This document shows positions 1-6,177 of a DNA stretch of 14,865 nucleotides, piece after piece. Below the pieces are notes generated by a model, which worked only from the letters and a program-made list of their open reading frames with translations, did not search any database and was not told where the DNA came from. The first letter of the stretch is position 1. Every line of letters starts with the position of its first letter. Both the position numbers and the translations under genes were made by a program. Origin of the DNA: an uncultured Pseudomonadota bacterium (lineage in GTDB: Bacteria; Pseudomonadota; Gammaproteobacteria; Burkholderiales; Burkholderiaceae); assembly GCA_946480245.1 (NCBI GenBank), contig CAMLIZ010000116.1, positions 1 through 14,865 on the forward strand. The letters run 5' to 3'.

Positions 1-3
1 TGT

Positions 4-79
4 TGGTGGGCCCTGTAGGATTCGAACCTACGACCAACGGATTAAGAGTCCGCTGCTCTACCAACTGAGCTAAGAGCCC
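4..79 (-). tRNA. tRNA-Lys (anticodon CTT)
   Basis: Read on the minus strand this is a 76-base cloverleaf starting GGGCTCTTAGCTCAGTTGG. The seven-base acceptor arms GGGCTCT and AGGGCCC pair with one G-T pair. The anticodon stem GCGGA/TCCGT (G-T at its base) frames the loop CTCTTAA, giving anticodon CTT, which reads AAG. The T-arm loop is GTTCGAATC, and the 3' CCA is encoded at positions 6-4. It lies 33 bases downstream of the other tRNA-Lys and is probably processed from the same transcript. The terminator must lie beyond the window edge. Confidence 0.97.
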
Positions 80-112
80 TTTGATTCCACAACCGCGAAT
101 TCTATTTCGAGA

Positions 113-188
113 TGGTGGGTTGTGCAGGATTCGAACCTGCGACCAACGGATTAAAAGTCCGCTGCTCTACCGACTGAGCTAACAACCC
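113..188 (-). tRNA. tRNA-Lys (anticodon TTT)
   Basis: This 76-base minus-strand cloverleaf starts GGGTTGTTAGCTCAGTCGG. The acceptor arms GGGTTGT and ACAACCC pair fully, and the anticodon loop CTTTTAA gives TTT, which reads AAA (and AAG by wobble). CCA is encoded. The D, anticodon and T arms are nearly identical to the adjacent tRNA-Lys(CTT), so the two probably arose by duplication. It is first in transcription order, about 36 bases downstream of a TATAAT hexamer. Confidence 0.97.
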
Positions 189-223
189 GACGTCAGTTAA
201 ACCCGCGTCTGCAGAGCCTGCCA

Positions 224-229
224 TTATAG
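224..229 (-). promoter_or_regulatory. Candidate -10 box for the tRNA-Lys pair
   Basis: The minus strand reads TATAAT, a perfect -10 hexamer. The following GGCAGGC is a GC-rich discriminator of the kind seen at stable-RNA promoters. A start about 7 bases on would leave a leader of roughly 29 bases before the tRNA-Lys(TTT) 5' end at 188. No good -35 hexamer is visible at 16-18 bases, although an A6 run lies between. The hexamer contains the TAA stop codon of tcdA (codons TGG CTA TAA), so the promoter would overlap the end of that gene. Confidence 0.5.
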
Positions 230-1021
230 CCAGCTTTTTTCGGGCTGCGCTAGCGCCAGGCGCACGAGTTCGCCCGCTGCGACGAAGCCGAAGGTGGCGG
301 TCACCGCCACGCTGGATCCGTAGCCGTGGCAGTTGAGGCTGCCGTCCACCGCACACGACTCATCGCCGCGCGGCGCCTGCACTGCCTCCCGCGAGAATAC
401 GCAGCGCACGCCGATGGTGCCCTGGCGAGACGCGCCTGCCTTGCGCAGCCGCTGGCGCAGCGCGGCAAGCAAGGGATCGTGCGTCACCTCGGCCAGATCG
501 GCCACCTCCACGCGCTCGGCCTGCTGTTTGCCGCCGGCGGCGCCCACGCTGACGAATTGCAGGCGATCGCGGCGCGCCCAGTCGGCCAGCGCGAACTTGG
601 CGCGCAGTTGATCGCAAGCGTCGATGAGTCCGTGCACGCGCACGGGCAGCAGCTGCGGCCAGTTGCCGGGTTCGACGAATTCATCGACCACGTGTACTGC
701 GCAACCAGGGTGGATGTCTGCAATGCGCGCCGCCAGCGCCGCACCCTTGTGCATGCCGAGCGTGCTGCCCAGCGCCTGCACCTGCCGGTTGATGTTGGAC
801 TCGGCCACGTGGTCGAGATCGACCAGCGTAAGGCCGGTGACACCGCAGCGCGCGAGCGCCTCGGCGGCCCAGGAGCCGACGCCACCCAAGCCCACCACCG
901 CCACGTTCAGACTGCGCAGGCGCGAGTAGCCTGCCTCGCCATACAGCCGGCGCAGCCCGCCGAAGCGACGTTCGAGATCGACCTTGTCGAGCATCGCCGA
1001 CAGCGGCTCGGCCGCGTTCAT
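224..1021 (-). CDS. tcdA: tRNA threonylcarbamoyladenosine dehydratase (TcdA/CsdL, ThiF family)
   Basis: This 265-residue cytoplasmic E1-like enzyme is expected to convert t6A37 of ANN-reading tRNAs to cyclic t6A using ATP. A Rossmann nucleotide-binding motif GLGGVGSWAAEAL lies at about residues 44-56. It is followed by LVDLDHVAESNINRQ at 66-80, the typical ThiF/MoeB acidic segment plus the NxNRQ motif, and the length matches E. coli TcdA (about 268). The ATG at 1021 is 8 bases after the cpoB stop. It lacks a clear Shine-Dalgarno, and the ATG at 994 is a possible alternative. It is last in the tolB-pal-cpoB-tcdA run. The genes immediately downstream are tRNA-Lys, substrates of t6A-type modification, which may be coincidence. 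Confidence 0.93.
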   Translation of the reverse strand: MNAAEPLSAMLDKVDLERRFGGLRRLYGEAGYSRLRSLNVAVVGLGGVGSWAAEALARCGVTGLTLVDLDHVAESNINRQVQALGSTLGMHKGAALAARIADIHPGCAVHVVDEFVEPGNWPQLLPVRVHGLIDACDQLRAKFALADWARRDRLQFVSVGAAGGKQQAERVEVADLAEVTHDPLLAALRQRLRKAGASRQGTIGVRCVFSREAVQAPRGDESCAVDGSLNCHGYGSSVAVTATFGFVAAGELVRLALAQPEKSWL

Positions 1022-1029
1022 CGGCGCGC

Positions 1030-1800
1030 CTACTTCAGCGCCGCCAGCCGCTCGCGCGCCGCCTGTGCAGCCTCGGACTTCGGATAGGTGCGAACCAGAT
1101 CGCTCAAGGTGCGCTTGGCGCCCTTCGCGTCCTTCATCTCGAGCTGGCAGTTGGCGATGGCCAGCATCGCCTCAGGAGCGCGTGGGTGATCCGGCGCGGC
1201 AGCCAGGAACGCCCGGAAGCTGGCGATCGCGTCCTTGTATTCGCGCTTGCCGTACAGCGCATTGCCCAACCAGAAGCGCGCCGAATCGGCATAGCCACTG
1301 GCGGGGTAGCGCTTGAGGAAGCCGCTCAGCGCGTCGGCCGTGGCGGCGAAATCGCCGTTGCGCATCGGCGCGACCGCGTCGTCGTAGAGGCGCTTTTCCT
1401 CGGGATCGGCGAGGAAGTCCTTGCCGTCCACGCTCACCTTCTGCGGCTCCAGCTTGCGCATGCGCTCTTCCACGCCCTGCGCAATGTCCTTCTGGCGCTG
1501 CTGCAGGTCCGCCACGTCGCGTGCCAGCTGCTCGTTCTGGCCGCGCAGCTTGGCCATGTCGGCGCGCAGTTGCTCGTTCTGGTTGTTCGCGTCGAACAGG
1601 CTGCGGCGCAGTTGCTGGATTTCGTCGCGCAGCGTCGCCAGCTCGGCCTGCTTGGTCTCCAACTGCTGCACCCTGGTGCGCAACTCGATGATCGCGCGCC
1701 GGGCTTCATCGTCTTCCAGGATGCCGGCATGTGCCGGCGCCCATTGGCACAGCAGCAGCAGCGCCGCGAGTGCGGGGGCTGTGAGGCGGCGGGTGCACAT
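1030..1800 (-). CDS. cpoB: Cell division coordinator CpoB (YbgF), Tol-Pal associated
   Basis: This 256-residue periplasmic protein has a signal peptide at residues 1-25 (h-region LAALLLL, cleavage after AHA). A long heptad-like coiled coil follows at about 32-120, rich in Q, E, L and R and comparable to the trimerisation region of YbgF. The C-terminal half (about 135-256) is a tetratricopeptide region with repeats such as FWLGNALYGKREYKDAIASF and AMLAIANCQLEMKDAKGAKR. In E. coli CpoB binds TolA and PBP1B and links outer-membrane constriction to septal peptidoglycan synthesis. Its ATG shares one base with the pal stop (TGATG), which suggests translational coupling. Confidence 0.95.
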   Translation of the reverse strand: MCTRRLTAPALAALLLLCQWAPAHAGILEDDEARRAIIELRTRVQQLETKQAELATLRDEIQQLRRSLFDANNQNEQLRADMAKLRGQNEQLARDVADLQQRQKDIAQGVEERMRKLEPQKVSVDGKDFLADPEEKRLYDDAVAPMRNGDFAATADALSGFLKRYPASGYADSARFWLGNALYGKREYKDAIASFRAFLAAAPDHPRAPEAMLAIANCQLEMKDAKGAKRTLSDLVRTYPKSEAAQAARERLAALK

Positions 1801-2333
1801 CAGCGGTCCTTCAGCTCGGCGCGACGGTTCTTGGCCCAGGCGGCCTCGTCACTGCCTTGCACTGCCGGACGCTCCTTGCCGAAGCTCACGGCCTCGAGTT
1901 GCTTGTCGCTCGCCCCCAGGGTTTCCAGCGACTTCACCACCGCCTCGGCGCGCTTCTGGCCGAGCGCCAGGTTGTATTCGCTGCCGCCGCGGTCGTCGGT
2001 GTGGCCTTCCACCACCATGTGCCGGCTGCGGTCGGCGGCCAGGCGCTTTGCGTTGGCCTCGATCACCGGGCGGTACTCGTCCTTCACCACGTAGCTGTCG
2101 AAGTCGAAGTACACGGTGCGCGGCAGCGTGTCGGCCGCACCATTCTTGTTGGCGCCCAGATCGACGCTGGCCACCTGCGACTGGCTGGTCCCTGCACCCG
2201 CGCCCGGTTGCGTCGCGCCCGGCGTGCGGGTCTCGATTTGTGCCTTGCCCTCGTTCAGCGGCACGCTCGACGAACAGCCGGCCAGGGCGGCCAGCACCAG
2301 CAGGCCCGCTGCCATGCCACGCAGTGCAAACAT
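1800..2333 (-). CDS. pal: Peptidoglycan-associated lipoprotein Pal
   Basis: This 177-residue outer-membrane lipoprotein has a short signal peptide ending in the lipobox LAGC with the acylated cysteine at residue 20. The +2 residue is Ser, so outer-membrane sorting is expected. A flexible Gly/Gln/Thr-rich linker runs to about residue 70. The OmpA-like peptidoglycan-binding domain follows: VYFDFDS at 74-80, the diaminopimelate-binding signature GHTDDRGGSEYNLALGQKRA from 110, and NRRAEL near the C-terminus. A strong AAGGAG lies 7 bases before the ATG. The gene starts 30 bases after the tolB stop, and its product would bind TolB and peptidoglycan. Confidence 0.97.
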   Translation of the reverse strand: MFALRGMAAGLLVLAALAGCSSSVPLNEGKAQIETRTPGATQPGAGAGTSQSQVASVDLGANKNGAADTLPRTVYFDFDSYVVKDEYRPVIEANAKRLAADRSRHMVVEGHTDDRGGSEYNLALGQKRAEAVVKSLETLGASDKQLEAVSFGKERPAVQGSDEAAWAKNRRAELKDR

Positions 2334-2363
2334 CTTGGTTCTCCTTGGGGTGATCGTGAGGTG

Positions 2364-3635
2364 TCAGCGGCCGAACGGCCCCCACACCGGTTCGCGCACG
2401 TCGATACCGCTGGACAACAGGCGCGTCTTGATCTTGCCGTCCAGCGTGGTGGTCATCAGCACGTCGCGCCCTCCGGCACGCGTGGCGTAGATCAGCAGTT
2501 TGCCGTTGGGCGCGAAGCTGGGGCTCTCGTCATCGGTGGTGTCGGTGATCTGCGCGGTGCTGCCCAGCGCGAGATCGAGCGTGGTCAGGCGGAAGGCATT
2601 GCCGTCGCGCGCCACGTATGCCAGCGTCCGCCCGTCGGGGCTGATCGCCGGGCTGATGTTGTAGCTGCCATTGAAGGTGACGCGCTCGGCGCTGCCGCCG
2701 CCGGCCGGCATGCGATAGATCTGCGGGCCGCCGCCGCGGTCGCTGACAAAGTAGATCTGCTTGCCGTCAGGGCTGAACGTGGCCTCGGTGTCGATGGCGC
2801 TGGAATTGGTGATGCGGCGCGGCGTGCCGCCATCGCGCGGGATCAGGTACAGCTGCGAGTTGCCCTCGCGCGTGAGCGTGACCACGAGCTGCGAACCGTC
2901 GGGCGACCACGCCGGGGCGCTGTTGGAGCCACGGTAGTTGGCCACCTGCCGGCGCTGTCCGCTGAGCACGTCCTGCACCCACACCACGGCCTTCTGCGTC
3001 TCGAACGACACATAGGCCAGCTGCTTGCCATCAGGCGACCAGGCCGGCGAGATGATCGGCTCCGGGCTGGCCAGCGCCACCTGCCCGCCTTCACCGTCCG
3101 CGTCGGCGATGCGCAGCGTGAAGCGACGACCGGCACGCGTGACGTAGGCGACGCGCGTGGAGAACACGCCCTTGTCGCCGGTGAGCTTTTCGTACACCGC
3201 GTCGGCGATGCGGTGTGCGGCCAGGCGCAAGTCCGGCACCGGCACCGCGTACGACTGGCCGCCCTGGTCCTGGCCCTTCACCACGTCCCAGAGCTTGTAG
3301 CGCACGTCGAAGCGGCCGTCGGCCAGCCGCGTGACGGAGCCGGCCACCAGTGCGTCAGCGCCGCGCGCACGCAGGTCGGCAAAGCCGGGCTGGCTGGTCT
3401 CGTCGAGATTGCCGGGCGCGTCGACATTGCGGAACACGCCGCTGCGCTCGAGGTCAGCGCGCACGATCTGCGAGATCGGCTGCGCCGACGCCTCTTCATT
3501 GCGAAAGCGCGCCAGGGCGATCGGAAGCTGCGTAGCCCCGACACCACTGATCTCGACACGAAACTGGGCCGCCGCCGGCAGGCCGAGCGCGGCGCCGGCC
3601 GCGCCCAGGAAGGCTCTACGTTGCCACATCGGCAC
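2364..3635 (-). CDS. tolB: Tol-Pal system beta-propeller protein TolB
   Basis: This periplasmic protein is 423 residues long from the GTG at 3635. I chose that start because AAGGAG (3647-3642) sits 6 bases before it, while the in-frame ATG at 3629 is 12 bases away; the protein is otherwise the same. Residues 5-24 form a signal peptide containing QRRAFLG, which resembles a twin-arginine motif. An alpha/beta domain runs to about residue 150. Five WD40-like (PD40) blades follow, marked by repeats such as SPAWSPDGKQLAYVS near 196, 240, 284, 328 and 371. Length is close to E. coli TolB (430). It is the first gene of its run, and the upstream neighbour is the divergent ABC transporter rather than tolA. 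Confidence 0.95.
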   Translation of the reverse strand: MPMWQRRAFLGAAGAALGLPAAAQFRVEISGVGATQLPIALARFRNEEASAQPISQIVRADLERSGVFRNVDAPGNLDETSQPGFADLRARGADALVAGSVTRLADGRFDVRYKLWDVVKGQDQGGQSYAVPVPDLRLAAHRIADAVYEKLTGDKGVFSTRVAYVTRAGRRFTLRIADADGEGGQVALASPEPIISPAWSPDGKQLAYVSFETQKAVVWVQDVLSGQRRQVANYRGSNSAPAWSPDGSQLVVTLTREGNSQLYLIPRDGGTPRRITNSSAIDTEATFSPDGKQIYFVSDRGGGPQIYRMPAGGGSAERVTFNGSYNISPAISPDGRTLAYVARDGNAFRLTTLDLALGSTAQITDTTDDESPSFAPNGKLLIYATRAGGRDVLMTTTLDGKIKTRLLSSGIDVREPVWGPFGR

Positions 3636-3669
3636 AGATGACTCCTTGTATTCCGTTAGGTTCCTGGCC

Positions 3670-3691
3670 CGGGGGATTGTAGGCACCCCCG
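3670..3691. promoter_or_regulatory. Divergent tolB/msbA-like promoter region with inverted repeat
   Basis: The 78-base spacer between the GTG starts of tolB and the ABC transporter holds a perfect 6-bp inverted repeat, CGGGGG (3670-3675) and CCCCCG (3686-3691), with a 10-base loop. On the minus strand the loop contains TACAAT (3681-3676), five of six matches to a -10 box and suitably placed for tolB, with a leader of about 33 bases. On the plus strand CATAAT (3696-3701) could serve the transporter. I see no good -35 box for either, so the promoter assignment is tentative. Confidence 0.35.
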
Positions 3692-3725
3692 CCTCCATAA
3701 TGCGTGACCCCCCGTGTCACCGCCC

Positions 3726-5450
3726 ATGCTCAGCTTCCGCCAGCGCCTGCAACGATTCGCTCCGTACTTCATCACCGGGAAGCTGGGCCTCCTGGTGGCG
3801 GCCATCGGCTCGCTGCTGTCTGCCGGCACCGAAGGCGCGATCGCCTGGCTGATCCAGCCACTGCTGGACCAGGGCTTCAAGGGCCACGTGGCACTGTGGA
3901 TGGTGCCGGCGACCATCATCACGCTGTTCGCGATTCGCGGGACCTCGGGCTACGTGGCCGAAGGCTCGCTCGTGTGGGCCGCGCAGCGCGGGGTGCAGGC
4001 GATGCGGCATGCGCTGTTCGAGCACCTGCTGCGCGTGAAGCCGGCGCTGTTTTCGCAGCACTCGGCCAGTGCGCTCACCAACATCCTGGTGTACGAAGTG
4101 CAAAGCGGCGTGCAGCAGCTGGTCGGCGCCACGCTGTCGCTCCTGAAGGATTCGCTCACGGTCGTGGTGATGCTCGGCTCGCTGCTGATCATGAACTGGC
4201 AGCTGACCCTGGTGGTCGCGCTGCTGGTGCCCGGCGTGGGCGTGGTCATGCGCATCGTCACACCGCGGCTGCGCCGGCTCACGATCGAAGGCATTCGCGC
4301 GCTCGACCAGCTGGCCTATGTGGTGGAGGAAAACGCGCTGGCCTGGCGCGTGGTGCGGCTGCACGACGCGCAGCGCCAGCAGCAGGCGCGCTTCGAGGAA
4401 AAGAGCACCGCGGTGCGGCGGCTGATGCTGAAGTCGGTGGCCGCCGGTGCCGCGCTCACGCCGCTGTCGCAGCTGTTCGCAGCGGCGGCGGTGTCGGTGG
4501 TGATCGCGGTGGCGCTGCACCAGGCGGCCGGCGGGGGCATGACGGTCGGCCGCTTCATGGCCTTCGTCACCGCGATGATGGCGCTGCTGCAGCCGATCAA
4601 GCGGCTGGCCGACGTCGCCACCCCGATCACGCGCGGCATGGCGGCGCTGGAGCGCGGGCTCGGGCTGCTGTACGAATCGCCGGCCGAGGCCACCGGCAGC
4701 CATACCCTGACGGGCCGCAGCCGCGGCGCCATCGAGTTGCAGGACGTGTCGCTCAGCTACCGGGAGGACCATCCGCCGGCGCTGGATCACATGAACCTCA
4801 CCATCGTGCCCGGGCAGACGGTGGCGCTGGTGGGCCCGTCGGGAGCCGGGAAGACCACGCTGATCAACCTGCTGCCGCGCTTTCTGGAGCCGACCGGCGG
4901 GCGCATCCTGCTTGACGGCGTGGCGCTGCCCGAATGGGACATCCACGCATTGCGCCACCAGTTCGCGCTGGTGAGCCAGGACGTCGTGCTGTTCAACGAC
5001 AGCATCGCAGCCAACGTGGCCTTGGGCGATGTCCCCGACCCGGCGCGAGTGCGCGAGGCGCTGCGCGGCGCGAACCTGCTCGACTTCGTGATGGGCCTGC
5101 CGCAAGGCATGGACACGCCGGTGGGCCACAACGGCAGCCAGCTGTCGGGCGGCCAGCGTCAGCGCCTGGCCATCGCACGCGCGCTGTACAAGGACGCGCC
5201 GATCCTGATCCTCGACGAGGCCACCTCGGCGCTCGATTCGGAGTCGGAGCGTGCGGTGCAGCAGGCACTGGAGACGCTGATGCGCGGCCGCACCACCCTG
5301 GTCATCGCGCACAGGCTCTCGACCATCGAGCGCGCGGACCGCATCGTCGCGATGGAAGCGGGTCGCGTGGTGGAGCAGGGCAGCCATGCGCAACTGCTCG
5401 ACCACGGCGGCCTGTATGCTCGGCTCCACGCGATGCAGTTCAGGAGTTGA
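3726..5450 (+). CDS. msbA: MsbA-type lipid A/phospholipid ABC exporter (fused TMD-NBD)
   Basis: This 574-residue half-transporter would act as an inner-membrane homodimer. The N-terminal part (about residues 15-300) has around six hydrophobic segments and the QPLLDQGF sequence after TM1 that is common in MsbA. The nucleotide-binding domain holds Walker A GPSGAGKTT (from about 370), Q-loop VSQD, signature LSGGQRQR (from about 473), Walker B ILILDEATSALD (from about 493) and H-loop IAHRLS. E. coli MsbA is 582 residues and flips lipid A-core. The substrate here is inferred from the family, and another lipid or a drug is possible. An in-frame GTG at 3714 would add four residues. Neither start has a clear Shine-Dalgarno, so a very short leader is possible. 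Confidence 0.88.
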   Translation: MLSFRQRLQRFAPYFITGKLGLLVAAIGSLLSAGTEGAIAWLIQPLLDQGFKGHVALWMVPATIITLFAIRGTSGYVAEGSLVWAAQRGVQAMRHALFEHLLRVKPALFSQHSASALTNILVYEVQSGVQQLVGATLSLLKDSLTVVVMLGSLLIMNWQLTLVVALLVPGVGVVMRIVTPRLRRLTIEGIRALDQLAYVVEENALAWRVVRLHDAQRQQQARFEEKSTAVRRLMLKSVAAGAALTPLSQLFAAAAVSVVIAVALHQAAGGGMTVGRFMAFVTAMMALLQPIKRLADVATPITRGMAALERGLGLLYESPAEATGSHTLTGRSRGAIELQDVSLSYREDHPPALDHMNLTIVPGQTVALVGPSGAGKTTLINLLPRFLEPTGGRILLDGVALPEWDIHALRHQFALVSQDVVLFNDSIAANVALGDVPDPARVREALRGANLLDFVMGLPQGMDTPVGHNGSQLSGGQRQRLAIARALYKDAPILILDEATSALDSESERAVQQALETLMRGRTTLVIAHRLSTIERADRIVAMEAGRVVEQGSHAQLLDHGGLYARLHAMQFRS

Positions 5451-5454
5451 CGAC

Positions 5455-6054
5455 ATGAGCACAGGCATGAAGCACCCGATCAGCCGCTACCCGGTACCCG
5501 AGTTGAAGGACCTCCCGGAGGACGTGCGCCAGCGCATCCTCGTCGTCCAGGACAAAGCCGGCTTCGTGCCCAACGTGTTTCTCGTGCTCGCTCACCGGCC
5601 CGACGAGTTCCGTGCCTTCGTGGCCTATCACGACGCGCTGCTGCTGCGCGAGTCGGGCCTCAGCAAGGGCGAGAAGGAGATGGTCATCGTGGCCACCTCG
5701 GCCGCAAACCGCTGCCTGTACTGCGTGGTCGCGCATGGCGCGATCCTGCGCGTGTACGAGAAGCAGCCGCTCGTCGCCGACCAGGTGGCCACCAATTACC
5801 TGAAGGCTGACATCACGGCGCGGCAGAAGGCGATGCTCGGCTTTGCGCTGAAGGTGTGCAACGACTCGGCCAACATCGTCGACGAGGATTTCGCGGCTTT
5901 GAAGCAGCACGGCTTCTCCGAGGAGGACATCTGGGACATCGGTGCAATCACCGCGCTGTTCGGCTTGTCCAACCGCATGGCCAACCTGGTGAGCATGCGG
6001 CCGAACGACGAGTTCTACCTCATGGGCCGCCTGCCCCGCGACAAGCGCTCCTGA
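5455..6054 (+). CDS. AhpD-like / carboxymuconolactone-decarboxylase family peroxidase-related protein
   Basis: This 199-residue cytoplasmic protein belongs to the AhpD-like (CMD) fold family. The signature E-x11-CxxC-x3-H is visible as Glu75, Cys87-Leu-Tyr-Cys90 and His94, the same spacing as the proton-relay and redox residues of mycobacterial AhpD. It most resembles the group annotated as peroxidase-related enzyme, whose substrate is unknown. AGGAG at the end of the transporter gene lies 8 bases before the ATG, and only 4 bases separate the two genes, so they are probably co-translated. The functional link to a lipid exporter is unclear. The CxxC suggests disulfide chemistry on peroxides or a related electrophile, which is inference. 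Confidence 0.85.
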   Translation: MSTGMKHPISRYPVPELKDLPEDVRQRILVVQDKAGFVPNVFLVLAHRPDEFRAFVAYHDALLLRESGLSKGEKEMVIVATSAANRCLYCVVAHGAILRVYEKQPLVADQVATNYLKADITARQKAMLGFALKVCNDSANIVDEDFAALKQHGFSEEDIWDIGAITALFGLSNRMANLVSMRPNDEFYLMGRLPRDKRS

Positions 6055-6091
6055 CACCACGCTGTCAGCAGCCGGGGCGTCCAATCGCCCC
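6051..6091 (+). terminator. Two tandem hairpins after the AhpD-like gene, possible terminator
   Basis: The first hairpin pairs CTGACA (6051-6056, containing the TGA stop codon) with TGTCAG (6063-6068) across a 6-base loop. The second pairs GGGGCG (6074-6079) with CGCCCC (6086-6091) across the loop TCCAAT. Both stems are perfect 6-bp pairings. No T-run follows either one, so this is not a classical intrinsic terminator, but the pair sits where an end between this gene and egtD would be expected. An internal processing or stability element is an alternative. Confidence 0.35.
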
Positions 6092-6177
6092 TCATGACAT
6101 CGCATAGCGCACGCGCCTGCACGGGCGAAACCATTGGGGTAAGCTGCCCCACTCGTTTGACTCCGTGGGAGACGCCC

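Noticed and set aside
102..356. Small minus-strand open frame running through the tRNA-Lys(TTT) gene
   Set aside because: It reads through a tRNA and the end of tcdA, so coding is implausible.
1857..3641. Long plus-strand open frame opposite pal and tolB
   Set aside because: It is antisense to two clearly recognised genes, is rich in His/Arg/Gly/Ala as expected from GC-biased complement reading, and shows no family motif.
3717..5468. Long minus-strand open frame opposite the MsbA-type exporter
   Set aside because: Composition (His/Arg/Gln-rich, no domains) and full overlap with an ABC transporter containing all catalytic motifs mark it as a GC artefact.
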